Assembly: GCA_020465985.1 (NCBI GenBank)
Contig: JAANYP010007201.1
Span: forward strand, 124,001-188,000
Direction of reading: 5' to 3'
DNA: 64,000 nucleotides
DNA from: Centrapalus pauciflorus
Taxonomy: Eukaryota > Streptophyta > Magnoliopsida > Asterales > Asteraceae
Part shown: piece after piece, positions 12,016-27,403 of the stretch
How positions within the stretch are numbered: the stretch's first letter is position 1
Layout of the letters: each line of letters opens with the position of its first letter
Made by a program: the position numbers and the translations under genes
Notes under the pieces: generated by a model
Seen by the model: only the letters and a program-made list of their open reading frames with translations
Told to the model about the DNA's origin: nothing
The model's database searches: none

Positions 12016-15000
12016 CTAATTTAATAAACGTAGACTATGATAGTATTTCCTAAGCCATCTTCTGATAATCTTCACTTCGTCTTCTCGCTGCTTAACCAAC
12101 CATTCGGGATCGGTTTCCTTGGAGTTTAATATGTCCAAGCAATGTGAACCTGCAACGTACGTATCATGTATAAACAACGCTTAATTGTAAGCTATATATC
12201 CGGCCTCAACTCCAAATGTTTAGTTAGTTTGTGTATAAATTAAACAAGTAATTAATAATCTTTCGAACGACAAATCATTACTATACCATTGGTTGTTTTT
12301 ACGGCAATGATGCTATCGGATATATCTTCTAACACCCTGATACACATACGAAAACGTTTACATTAATGCCAATTCCTTATATTTAGAAAAAAAAAAAAAC
12401 ATGATTTAATTTAGTGAGCTTAATTTACACTGTTACATACCCTCCGCTACTATATGGATCTATTAAACCGTTGGAGAAGATGATGTTACTGCCAAACCTG
12501 CTAAGCACCAACCTTATGTCCTACGTACGTATATCATCAAAATGCACATATATGATATATGATATATGTATAGATATATAGAATTAAAATCGGAGAAAAT
12601 TAAATGCTTACATGACCTCCGTAATAAGTTGTACTCCAATGAGGCCGAGGCTTCACGCCATACTGCTGCATACAGAAGTCGATCTCTCCTTGTGGATCGT
12701 AAGGCGAGCTCGGGAACATGCTAACGTTACTTGTTATGCCAATGGGTACCACCATATCACTACAAGTCTACAAATTTTTAGTAATTAATACAATTTAGTT
12801 ATATATTACTTAAGAAAATAAAAACATACATACACTTATAATAAAAGGACCATTTAATTTACATATATATATATATATCAAATTATATATATGTGGTAGT
12901 TGCCCATATAACTATAACGTTAATAAGCTTCTAAACCACATAATAATATATATAATTGTTTAGACCTAATCTTGATTCGATGTACAGACTAAAAAAATTG
13001 TAATAAATTTATAGAAGTTTCAACTTCTATATATATATACTAGTTTATTACCCGCGTATTACGCATATATTTTTAATATATTTAAAATATAATAAATAAA
13101 AAGATAAAGATATAAATATTATTTTTTAAACAAAAGTATATAATGTGATATTATTATTTATTATGACCTATTAATTTTGTATATTTCTAAATATATATGA
13201 AGATTAATTATTTTCTTAAATATTTTTAAACTTTTATTATATTATCTTATAATGAATTGAATAAGTTAGTAGATTATTAGATTTTGTTTGAATTGATTTG
13301 ATTTGAATTTAAAAGTGGATTATATTATATTTGAATATATTTAATTAATAAGTTAGTAGAGTATTAGATTTTGTTTGATTTGATTTGATTTGAATTTAAA
13401 AGTGGAATAGAATTGATTTAAATTTATTTATTCTTTTTAAAATCTATAACTGTCACGTGTCGATTCATGGTGACGACACGTGGCTTCACCAGAAATGAGT
13501 ATAGTTACTCTTTTAATAGTATAGATAGATAGATATATGCATATTAATTATTATATATATAAGATCGAAATTAATTAATTATATAGTTAATATATATAAA
13601 CTCGATCTACTTACTTGCCATTGCCATCCGATGGAGGTTTGAGTAACTTCGGGTACCATGTTATAGCATGATTTATTGGGTCGGTAAGCAACAACACCCG
13701 CAAATATGCGATCAAGAATATCGATGCCAATATTGCTTGCTCCATCAATCCCTTTACAAATCTGTGTTGTTGGGTACTTTGGCGGAGCATTGTATTGAGC
13801 TGCACTCGCATACATGCTTTCTAAGTAGTCCACGAGCTCCAAAGAATTATTTAATGGCCTTAACAAATAATTAAAATAAAAATCAATTTTAATTAATCAC
13901 ATCCCATCATACATGCATAGATCATATATAACTAATTAAGTAATAAAGTACAATTAAATTTTATTATTACTTACGAGCAAGTTTTAAATTTCTGGGAAAG
14001 AATAGCAAGACCATTTGGTCCCGAAGCAACTTTATTGATCTCATCCCATGATTTCTTTATTGTATCGTAACAATTTTCGCTTGCTTCCTACATGCATATA
14101 TAAATTTATTAAACTAAAACCGGCCGTAAGAAACTATATATATAATTAAGTATTTTTCAAAAGATCGAATAGATAGATAGTTAGATACCCTGAAATCATT
14201 GGTAACGATGGAATAATATCCATCTTGAGGAGTGATGTCATCAAAGTAGAGAATAGGGGCCGATGAAGCAAGAGCACCAAGTGCGATATGTGGATATTTG
14301 AGACGAAAGTATGAAGCCAGCACTGAATTGAACAAATTTATATTTTAATTTTATAAGAAATGGTTAAAATGAATTTTAAAATGTTATTTGTGGGTCGACC
14401 GATATATCTTGAAAATATATTATAACTCTTAACTAAATAATTTATTATTTAGGATAGATGCATATTAATTAATTGGTATAGAATATAGATGACTTACTTC
14501 CACCATAAGAGCCTCCAACAACAATAATAGGGGAATATTGTGCACCTAATTCCTGTTTAATATGCACCAGTAACTCTGCATAATCTGCCAAGGCTTGAGC
14601 CGAATTGAAATACCCACGTATCTTCTTGTTTTTCACCGATTCTGCAATCGACCCAACCGGGTTTGATTCTCCATAAAACCGATGCTATATATATACATAT
14701 TGAGGGATATATATATTAGATTATAAAAAAAAAAAAAAAAAAAAAGTTTAGGTATAATTAATACAAGGTATATATTTACGTACATGATTAATATGACAAA
14801 TCGACGACATACCTCTAAGTAGATGAGAAGAGCCTTAAAACGAGGGGCGTTTTCATTGATGAATCCAATGATATCAATGTCATCGTCTAAGGGTCCTTCG
14901 GCACCAAGATAAACAAAAATTGGTGCATTCTTGTTAGCACCACCCCACCATTTAGAGTTGACAAAATATCGTTGTGGAAAAGTAGCATAACTTTGTGGAT

Positions 15001-15193
15001 TGAAGTTAAAGTGGTCGAGCGTCTGGTTGTAGAAAAAGGTTTGTAAGCCATCATCAGAAACAGCACGCTTAACGGTGTTCCGGTCTCTTAAAAACGGATC
15101 GATAGGACTAAGCCTTGGAGTCTTGTTGGGTGCACTCAATGTTCTTGTGGCAGCAATGAGGAGAAGCCATTGGTATAAAAGTCTCATTCTCAT
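12016..15193 (-). CDS. Serine carboxypeptidase S28 family protein (Pro-X carboxypeptidase-like), 9 exons
   Basis: The predicted product (492 aa) is a secreted or vacuolar serine peptidase of family S28, related to lysosomal Pro-X carboxypeptidase, which removes residues after proline. Exons in coding order: 14813-15193, 14498-14684, 14189-14322, 13975-14087, 13615-13858, 12612-12767, 12441-12520, 12287-12336, 12016-12149. All introns are GT-AG and the frame is continuous to TAG. Visible features are an N-terminal signal peptide (about residues 1-20), the motif QTLDHFNF near residue 57, the nucleophile in GGSYGG (Ser186), Asp426 in NGLIDPYSSGG and His451 in GSHC, so the catalytic triad is complete. 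Length suits plant S28 proteins. A TATAAATA box lies about 80 bp upstream of the ATG. Intron 5 contains a Helitron-like element. The substrate is unknown. Confidence 0.93.
13040..13525 (-). mobile_element. Non-autonomous Helitron-like element in S28 intron 5 (486 bp)
   Basis: On the minus strand it begins TCTATACTATTAAAAGAG and ends with GCGTAATACGC (a short palindrome) followed by GGGTAATAAACTAG. It lies between A and T. A TC start, a 3' hairpin and a CTRR end without target duplication are Helitron hallmarks. It carries no Rep/helicase coding sequence. Confidence 0.75.
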
Positions 15194-15273
15194 CCTTTGA
15201 AAATTTTCAGGTATATTATATATGATTCGGGATGGATGAAGAGTATCAGGTTTTCTTCAAGGAATTCTTCTAG

Positions 15274-15281
15274 TATTTATA
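15274..15281 (-). promoter_or_regulatory. TATA box of the S28 gene
   Basis: TATAAATA on the minus strand about 80 bp before the start codon, a plausible core promoter position. Confidence 0.5.
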
Positions 15282-15929
15282 AGCTAGCTAGGGTAATTTA
15301 ATTTTTATGATAAATAACAATTCAAATAATTCAAACTAAAGTTATTAATTATCCAAACATTCACGTACTATTGTATTCAAATTTGGATTTGGATGGATTT
15401 AACAACTTTTGACTACTTATCTTTTTATGAAAAATAATATGAAATATCACATCCAGGTTTTATTTAAAAAAAATAAATACATTTTAGAAATATACTTTTG
15501 AAATAAAATAAAAAATAAATACAATTTATTATCTCTAATATCTATATAAGAATATAGTCAATCTTACATTCGTACATACATATATGATAAATGAGAACGT
15601 ACATTGCCACATTACACCATGATTTTCCACTTAAAAAGATAATTATACATGATTTTCAACATAAAAATAATTATTTATTTTTAATATCTATAAACATTAA
15701 TAGATATAAAAGATAAATACAATTTATTATTTTTTATATCTTATATATACTTATCTATTTAAAAATATTTCGAATAAATAAAATATCAATATAATTCATT
15801 ATTTCTAATATCTATAAAAATTAATAAATATAAAACATAAATATAATTTATTATTTCTTGTGTCTTTAAATATTAATAGATAATATTTAGATCTACATCT
15901 AAATTATATATTATATATATACTTATCTA

Positions 15930-19365
<3,436 letters not shown>

Positions 19366-19467
19366 AACTTACTAGTATACACTAAAAATATATACAAACC
19401 ATATAAATAATATTAAATATTTAAATTGTACAATATTTACAAGATCATATTTCATAACATTCTATTT

Positions 19468-19476
<9 letters not shown>

Positions 19477-19538
<62 letters not shown>

Positions 19539-19557
19539 TCTATATATATATATATAT
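19477..19557. repeat. (TA)n-(TG)n-(TA)n microsatellite
   Basis: TA repeats, then TG repeats, then TA repeats. No element terminus is seen beside it. Confidence 0.9.
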
Positions 19558-20334
19558 AAACATTATGTTTTACATAAAATTAAAATTTCAAATTATATCG
19601 AGTAAATATATAGATCTATATCTATCTATAATAAATTAATACTATTAAATGGGTAACTATTTTGACACTTGTCATCCATGTTCTACATTTGACATTTGTC
19701 AATTCATATTTCTAAATTAACACTTCATTATAGAATTTTAGGATTGAATCCCCCTAAAATCGCAACAACCAAAACCAAATTTGCCGTCAATATTTTTTGA
19801 ACATATTGCTTTTAAAATTTTATTTTACAACAATTTTAATATATATATATATCACTTTAGATGTATATTACTTTTAATCAAAATAAGTTGTTAAATTAAA
19901 GTAACCATGTAATACATGAGTTAATAAACTTGTATATAATAAAGGAGAACGTACCCTAAATACCACATATATGCTATCAAAAAAGATAAATAGTCATTAT
20001 CTATATTTGTGATTTCAAATTCTATGTTGAGAGAAATTAATGAAGGTGGAAAATATGATTATATATATTATGAATGGTTTAACATCAAAATCTTGGGCAT
20101 TTAATAAATAAATGGCGTCTTAAACGGGTTTACTGTTAACCACCCTTTAACTAGCTCTATCTTGTTCAATAAGTCTTGCATGCAGCATGCATTATTCCTC
20201 CAGCAACTTTATTAATTATGGAAATTATTCTTTATATATTTTTTAAGACATTTAGTTTATATTTAACGATCGAATTTAATTACTTCACAGCTCATTCATT
20301 TATTGCTATTTTTTTCAGGAGTTTATACTTTATA

Positions 20335-21803
20335 GAGTTAATTACAAAAATGGTCCCTGTGGTTTGTCCTAAAATTTGAATTTGGTCCCTGAACTTTCAA
20401 TTTTGCAGAAACGGTCCTTATTTTCATAGTTTATTTGCAATTTTGGTCCCTCAACCTATTAAATTTAATAATATGACCAAATTACCCTTATTTTGATGCA
20501 AACTATAGGGACCATTTCTATAATTAATTTTTTAACTCTTTTTTATTCTTAATTAAATAAATTATTTTTTAGTGTTACTTAAATTTCATAAACTATAAAA
20601 AAGAACATAATTATTTAATTATTTATGTTGGTTCATAAATGATTAAATATTTTTAGTCTTAATTAATTTTAATTTACTATAATCAAAGTGTAAACCAATC
20701 AAAATCTATAATCGAAGAAATTATTTATGTATAGAAACTATTTTCTACAGGTTTCGTATATAATATATTATAAAAATATTTGACTATATAATTATTTATG
20801 TTAGTTCATAAATTTATAATAATAATATGTTTGTTGGTCAAATATATTTTACTTTCTTCTTAAATAAAATCGGCCAAAAATTCTTTCTTATAATCCGTTC
20901 ACATTTGTATCAAAGCAATGTGATAATGGTAAATTTAAACTTTTAAGGTGTCGATTTAATCGGATTAAATTGAAAAGTCAATTGAAAGACGATAAAAGAT
21001 TAAAAACCTATTTATATTTCTCGATTTTTATGTAAAGGTCTGACAAACCAAAGTTTGATAATTAAAGTTGTTAATCATGAATTTCAAAGATGTTATATGG
21101 ACCTAAAATTTTAAATTGTTTTTGGTGTAATTAAAAATTAAAACGATAGAATAATTGATACGTTAAATAAAAAAAAAATTTGAGTTGTCTTAAACCATTT
21201 GGAAGTTTTTTTTTAATTCTTTAATATTTTTAACTTTAATTAAACTGTTGGCTCATAAATAAATTATTTTTTATAATTTATTAAAGTTAATTAACACTAA
21301 AAATAAAGTAGAGTAAAATACATAAACGGTCTTTGTGGTTTGATAAACCTAAATATTTTTTATTATAAATGTATGAAACAATATAAATAATTTCTTATTT
21401 ATGAAACCTCATAAATAATTTTTCGATTATAAATTTTGATTGGTTTACACTTTAATTATAGTAAATTAAAATTAATTAAGACTAAAATTCTAAATAGATT
21501 ATGAACCAACATAAATAATTAAATTATTCTTTTCAATTTTTTATAGTTTATTAAATTTAAGTAACACTAAAAAATAATTTATTTAATTAAAAATAAAAAA
21601 GAGTTAAAGAACTAATTGTAGAAATGGTCCCTATAGTTTGCATCAAAATAAGGGTAATTTGGTAATATTAAAAAAGTTAATATGTTGAGGGACCAAAATT
21701 GCAAACAAACTATGAAAATAAGGACCATTTCTGCAAAATTGAAAGTTCAGGGACCAAATCCAAATTTTAAGACAAACCACAGGGACATTTTTGTAATTAA
21801 CTC
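20335..21803. mobile_element. Non-autonomous Mutator-like element (1469 bp)
   Basis: The ends are GAGTTAATTACAAAAATGG on both strands. They are flanked by a perfect 9-bp duplication TACTTTATA (20326-20334 and 21804-21812), the size typical of Mutator-like elements. The inverted repeats are long: AAATTTGGTCC-type text, CTTTCAATTTTGCAGAAA, and a more diverged block around TAGTGTTACTTAAATTT are all mirrored, so each arm extends several hundred bp. No transposase ORF is present. Confidence 0.85.
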
Positions 21804-22074
21804 TACTTTATATGATGGATAAATTAAAAATCAAGCAAAGTGGGCCCAGGATCCACATGTTTCAATTTGTCTATCTTTTTCGTGAATTGTTTCAATTGAG
21901 TGACTCGTGCGATCGATGCATACTGCGCGCATATATACAGTGACACCCAAATACTACTTTCCGACCAACTTTGTGTTTGATTTGTTTTTCGAAGAAGAAA
22001 AAAAAAATATTTTCATTCGATGTCTAAACACCCCGGTTTCAACTTTTTTTAAGTTTAAGAGGGTGTTTGGTTCA

Positions 22075-22215
22075 TGTGATGCATGATTTCATATGCTTAG
22101 AATGTGAATGTGCATGGAATTTATATATTATATGTGTAATGATAATTAAATCATGTTTATGAAAAAAAATTTAAAAAAAAAAATTTAAAAGTGATACATT
22201 CTGGTGCGTTGCGTT
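22075..22215. mobile_element. Relic of the (TA)n-associated MITE family A, right half
   Basis: The segment with CATGTTTATGAAAAAAAATT and then ACATTCTGGTGCGTTGCG resembles the right half of the 385-bp elements at 59083-59467 and 60072-60456. The outermost terminus and a flanking (TA)n tract are missing. Confidence 0.5.
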
Positions 22216-22226
22216 TCAATTAACTA

Positions 22227-22642
22227 CTAGTTTATTAACTCGTGTATTACACGGATAACTTTAATAATTTTTTTAAATTATATAAACATAAAATTAAAAA
22301 TTAATGTTCAAACTTTTAATATTAATGATATTCAATATATCTTATTATAATTAATTTATGTATAATTCAATTAAACAAAAAAACTAATCATTAATAACCT
22401 TTTATGATTATTATTGGTTTATTATTATTATTATTAATCAAAAAAATCTTTTAGATATTTTTTGTTATGATTTTGTGGGATCTAAGTATCTAACCATAAT
22501 CTAATCTTAAAAGAAATTTAATCTAATATTTTAATTTAATCTTGAATAACTATTAACGTTTGTCATTAGTAGAGGATGTCACTTGGCATCATTAGAAGAA
22601 GACAAATGACAATTTAGTTACTTTTATAATAGTATTTATAGA
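22227..22642 (-). mobile_element. Non-autonomous Helitron-like element (416 bp)
   Basis: On the minus strand it runs from TCTATAAATACTATTATA to a CCGTGTAATACACG palindrome and a CTAG end. It contains a pair of ATGACAAATG / GACAAACG-like words shared with the next element. No coding capacity. Confidence 0.7.
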
Positions 22643-22988
22643 TTAACCCGTGTATTACACAGAAATTATAATATACATTTTTTTCTTAAAACTATATAAA
22701 TATAAAAATTAAAAAATTAATATTTTTATTAATAACTTTAAATTTATTATTATTATTATTAAAATATCTTTAAACTTTGTTTATTGAAATATTAATGGAT
22801 ATTACTATTATTAAAATATCTATTACATGTTGTTTGTTGAGATTTTAGTGGATCTATTATATTTAAACATATCTATAAAAGAAATATATTTAAAATTAAT
22901 TGACACATGTTAATTAGAAAAAATGTCACTTGGCTTTATAAGAAGATGACATATGACAAAATAGTTACTCTATATTAATAGTTATAGA
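22643..22988 (-). mobile_element. Second Helitron-like element, CTAG end lost
   Basis: The minus-strand start TCTATAACTATTAATATAG and the near-3' GTGTAATACACGGGTTAA are clear, but the terminal CTAG is missing where it meets the element at 22227-22642. Confidence 0.6.
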
Positions 22989-24009
22989 TTTGACAAGTAA
23001 AATAACACTAATTTTGTAATCTTTAAATAATTAATACTTTTTATGTTTTGAACTTTTGATGTTTTGTTCGTATAATGTTTACATATAACACGTGTGTAAA
23101 TAAACTAGTAATATTATACAAGCATACCATATAGAAAGAATAACGTCATGCTGGATAGATTTGGTGTGATATGATGTTAAATCATTCCAATTTAATTAAG
23201 AATAGTATCATATCATAATCGCTTACATTTAATTAAAACACAAAATAATAGAGATGGGCGTAACTAATTTCCTAATTATTGTCATTTTCTAGTTTTGTTT
23301 CTTTTTCTCGATTGAGACCTTACCGTCTTTTATTTTTTCAATAAATTAATTTATTCTATGAATTTAAAATATTACATACTAGTTTTTTTTAACTCAGGCA
23401 ATACATGTATGATGTATATACTAATAAATGTTTATTTTTTATAAAGTATATACATTTAAAACAATAATAATAAAAATAATAATGTATTGGACTATTGGTG
23501 ATAAATAAAACAACTTATGAAAAATTATATAAAATATAATATTAAATTTGTTAATTGTTAATATGTGTTATTTAAGTTTTTTGGGTTCATCATCATCATC
23601 ATAACAATAAAAATTTAAACTTTAAAAAGGTTTATTAAAATATTTGCAAAAATCATTGTAATGACATAATGACGAAATTACTCTTAAAGTTAATGGCTAA
23701 ACTAACGGTTGTTAGTTGGAGGAACCAAAACATAATGAAAATTCATTTTTCATAATCCTTTAATATTATTCTATTGTTTTAAAATAAGTTTATACATATT
23801 TAAATTAATTTATTCTTTAAAAATGTTATATATAAAGAGAGATACTTTATACTTTCTTAAATATCTCAATAGACAAACAACCAATCCCAAGTCAAAGTTG
23901 AAAAAAGTATGGAGAAAAACATTATCATAACTTAGTTTTGAACCAATGACCTATCAAATAAATGCATTCTCTCACATCTAGAATTTACCAACATACATAC
24001 ATACATATA
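22989..24009. other. AT-rich intergenic DNA
   Basis: No gene is recognised. A CTAG-TTTTTTTTAACTCAGGCAATACATG stretch near 23380 resembles a decayed Helitron 3' end. ACAT repeats lie just before 24010. Confidence 0.5.
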
Positions 24010-24198
24010 GGGGTGAGTTCAATAGAAAAACTATATGCATCGTAAAACTCGGGAACCACTTTATAGTCATTGAATCAGGTAATGCATCACGCATAAATTT
24101 GATACATCATGCTAGGAATTTGATGCATCATGCGTTGTGATGCATGAAGATTTTCCAAGGTTTTCCGATGCATGTTGATTTTCCATTGAACCACCCTC
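24010..24198. mobile_element. (TA)n-associated MITE family C, copy 1 (189 bp)
   Basis: The left end is TATAGGGGTGAGTTCAATAG and the right end, reversed, is TATAGAGGGTGGTTCAATGG. The interior is a series of TTTGATGCATCATG words. It sits between ACATATA and TATACATA simple repeats. The ends fit the shared terminal motif described for this group of elements. Confidence 0.7.
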
Positions 24199-24866
24199 TA
24201 TATACATATAATACATATACATGCATACATACATACATATATGTATGTATGTGTATATTCCTATTAATAATAACTTTACTTTGATAAATGTTATTATTTA
24301 AATTTTTAAGCTTCCTGAAAAAAGTTTTTGGGGAAAGTGAGTATTTGGTAGTTAATTTAATTATTTAACCTTACTTTCTAAGTACTTTAAAAACTGAATT
24401 ATACAAAGCTTTCAAATAATGGTTAATATTGAAAAAACCGTTTGTACTTTTATCTATTAAGCCACTACACTTATATTTTTGAATGTTTAAGTCTCTAGAT
24501 AATTTTTGTCTTATTTAAAACTATATACTTTTTACCTACTACAGTGACCTAATCGATAAATTTGTAAAAGTCCGTAGGGTTCTTTTTTTTTTTTTTTTCA
24601 ACATTAACCTTTGGAATAATATTAAATTAAATTGTTCAAAGCATATGTAAATGTAGAGATAGTAGATATTCGTCGTGTATGTATTGATGTATTATGATGG
24701 TGTTTGCCATCATCAAAGATATATATGATGGTATCATGTATGTGGCATTCGTTCACGTACGACGTCTCATATTGACATTTGGGCTATTTTTAGAAACTCC
24801 CACAGAATGAAGTTACAGAAATAGATAGTAATTTTCCTTTTGATCATATAATTTTAATAATATAAA

Positions 24867-24886
24867 TGTGTGTGTGTGTGTGTATA

Positions 24887-24922
<36 letters not shown>

Positions 24923-24924
24923 AA
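24867..24924. repeat. (TG)n and (GAAA)n microsatellites
   Basis: TG repeats at 24867-24883 followed by about ten GAAA units. Confidence 0.95.
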
Positions 24925-25856
24925 AGGAAAATAATGAATCATTCATGAAAATGAATGTTAATGGAGAAATTAAGGAGACCACCACTTGAAAAATAATTTC
25001 ATTGCGCTTTAATCAATCACAAACACACTACCCAAACCCAAACCCAATGATGCCTTTCAACTAGAGTAGAGACCAACTTTGGTCTGGTTTGGTTTTAACC
25101 ACTTCTTTCAAGGTCTCATCCTTTTCTTTTGGTTCAACACCTCAATCAAATATCCATCCTTCACTAGATTCTCAATTAATTACTTGTTTGGTTAAACATT
25201 ATTTTTTAGTATTTGTTTTTGTTTATGACTTGTATATATTATTACTATAACTTACATTAGGCGTAGCTAAACGCACCGTTTTGATGTAGCTTTGCCAATT
25301 TCCTCCAAATTTGTAGTTACTCCCTTGTACTTTGTGTCAACTGTCAAGTATTTCATCCAATTTTCATTATTTACAGGTGCAGCCCATGTATTAACTTTTA
25401 AATTTGGTACCTAGACTTTCAATTTTTCAGAATTAGTTATTATTGTCAAGGTTTACATTTAACATTGTTCCTTATCTATTAACATTAATTAAAATACCCA
25501 TTTTGTCAATTTTATATTTTTGACCATAATAATTAAAATTTATTAACAACTCCTTATTTTGATTAAACAAATAGGTATAAAAATATAATAACAATATTAA
25601 TATTTTTAATCAATTAGAAACAAAAAATAAAAACCATCTACTAATATACATATATATACACATATACCCTTTTTTTGAATGAAAACATTTTGAATTATTG
25701 TCATTGTTTATATATTTTACCATTCTAACTAAAAATTTATTAACAACTCCTTATTTTAATGAAACAAATAGGTATAAAAATATAATAAAAAATATTAATG
25801 TTTTTAATGAATTAAAAACAATAAATAAATAAAATAAAAACGATTTACACTACTAT

Positions 25857-25905
<49 letters not shown>

Positions 25906-25935
25906 CACACACATATATATACATACGTATACATA
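25857..25935. repeat. (CATA)n/(CA)n/(TA)n simple repeats
   Basis: Compound simple-sequence tract. Confidence 0.9.
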
Positions 25936-26033
25936 TACATTTTTCTTGAATGAAGACATTTCAAATTTAATTGGTTCGTCGTTTTTCCATTTCGTTAAAT
26001 TGGAAATCGAAATGGTAAATCGTTTTTTCTACT

Positions 26034-26292
26034 AAAACATTAAAAATTAGATTGTTTGGTTGTTTTTTACGTTTGGTTAAATCGAAAATCAAAATGGTTA
26101 TTCGTTTTATCCGTCCAAAATACTTAAAGTTGATTGGTTTTTTTTTTCTATTTGGTTAACCATTTCAGTGGAAAAATTAAAATGTTCGTTGTTTTAATTT
26201 TAAATGTTTTCGCTCAAAAAAACAACTAACCATTTTGGTTTTCAATTTAATCAAACGAAAGAAACAACCGCTTAATCTAACTATTAATGTTT
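26034..26292. repeat. Imperfect inverted repeat, two ~79-bp arms
   Basis: The left arm (26034-26112) contains GATTGTTTGGTTGTTTTTTA and AAAATCAAAATGGTTATTCG. The right arm (26213-26292), reversed, contains the matching GATTAAGCGGTTGTTTCTTT and AAAACCAAAATGGTTAGTTG. The arms are separated by about 100 bp. Confidence 0.7.
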
Positions 26293-27403
26293 TTGACCGG
26301 AAAAAAACATTTAATAACTTTGATTTGCAATTTAACCAAATGAAAAAATGACTAACCATATTAGTTTTATAATTTTTGCTCAAAAAAATGACGAACCATA
26401 TTAAATTTAAATGATTGAAAATAACGCCAACTGATTTAACTTTAAATGTTTTCGCTCGGAAAAAAAATTGAAGAACTCTGATTTTTAATTTAACCGAACA
26501 GGAAAACAATTAATCCATCTAATAAATTTTTCCGATAAGAAAAAGGGATGAAATATTTCACTTTTTAATTTTTTTAATGGATGAAACAATGAACCTTTTT
26601 AAGGATTAATAAATATTGAGTTCAACATTTTTTATATTTTAATAATTGTAAATAAAAGTATTCAATTTGTACATCATTTTTTTTAACATTTGATTAAATA
26701 TTTAAATAATGAAAATTTCTGCATCCACCTCAACTTGAAGAATTAAATAACAGTGATTCATTTTGTTTTGTTTTTTTGTTTTTTGTCTTTTGTCTCACAA
26801 GATGTATATAGAACATCAAGTTTATTCATAATTTTTGTGAAAAAATGGGTTTAATATGAAAAAAAAAATCCAAAATGTTTTTCATATTTTTGCGGTATAG
26901 CCTCTTCGCTTTACTTTTTACCAATAAAATCCGTAAGTTATTTATTGTTTGTGATTTTTGGAATTATTCCTTTTTTTTAAAAAAAATCATCAATTTTGAG
27001 GGCTTTCGTGGCATGTTGGTTTTTTGTGGCAAATACAGGACTAATTATGACAAAAAAAAAAAGACAATTTTTTTCGAAAATCAGAAAGAAAACAATAATC
27101 TGAGAAATTTATTTGGAAAAAATAACACGAGGGACGAAACCACAAAAAAATATGAAAATATATTGTTTTGTACATATAAAACACAAAAAAAAAAAAACAA
27201 TATACTTTATACATCATCAATTTAATAATACCAAATTCGTAAAAAAATAGCACGTAACCCACCAATACTTAAATACACAAATGCACTTACGTTGTCATCA
27301 TTAAACTATTTTCTGTTTCTTAACATCATATTTACTTTAAGCGATAAAACTACATATTTTTTTAAGGATACCCGTAGCAACGCGCGGGTAACGACAACAC
27401 TAG

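Larger units (their letters stand above)
25637..27403 (+). mobile_element. Possible Helitron, 3' end clear, 5' end tentative
   Basis: The right end has ACCCGTAGCAACGCGCGGGT, a GC-rich stem-loop, followed by AACGACAACA and CTAG before T, a classic Helitron terminus. The left limit is placed at TCTACTAATATAC after A, which matches the usual TCTACTA start but occurs in AT-rich DNA and could be chance. The interior holds CATA/CA repeats, an imperfect inverted repeat (26034-26292) and no Rep/helicase ORF. Confidence 0.45.
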
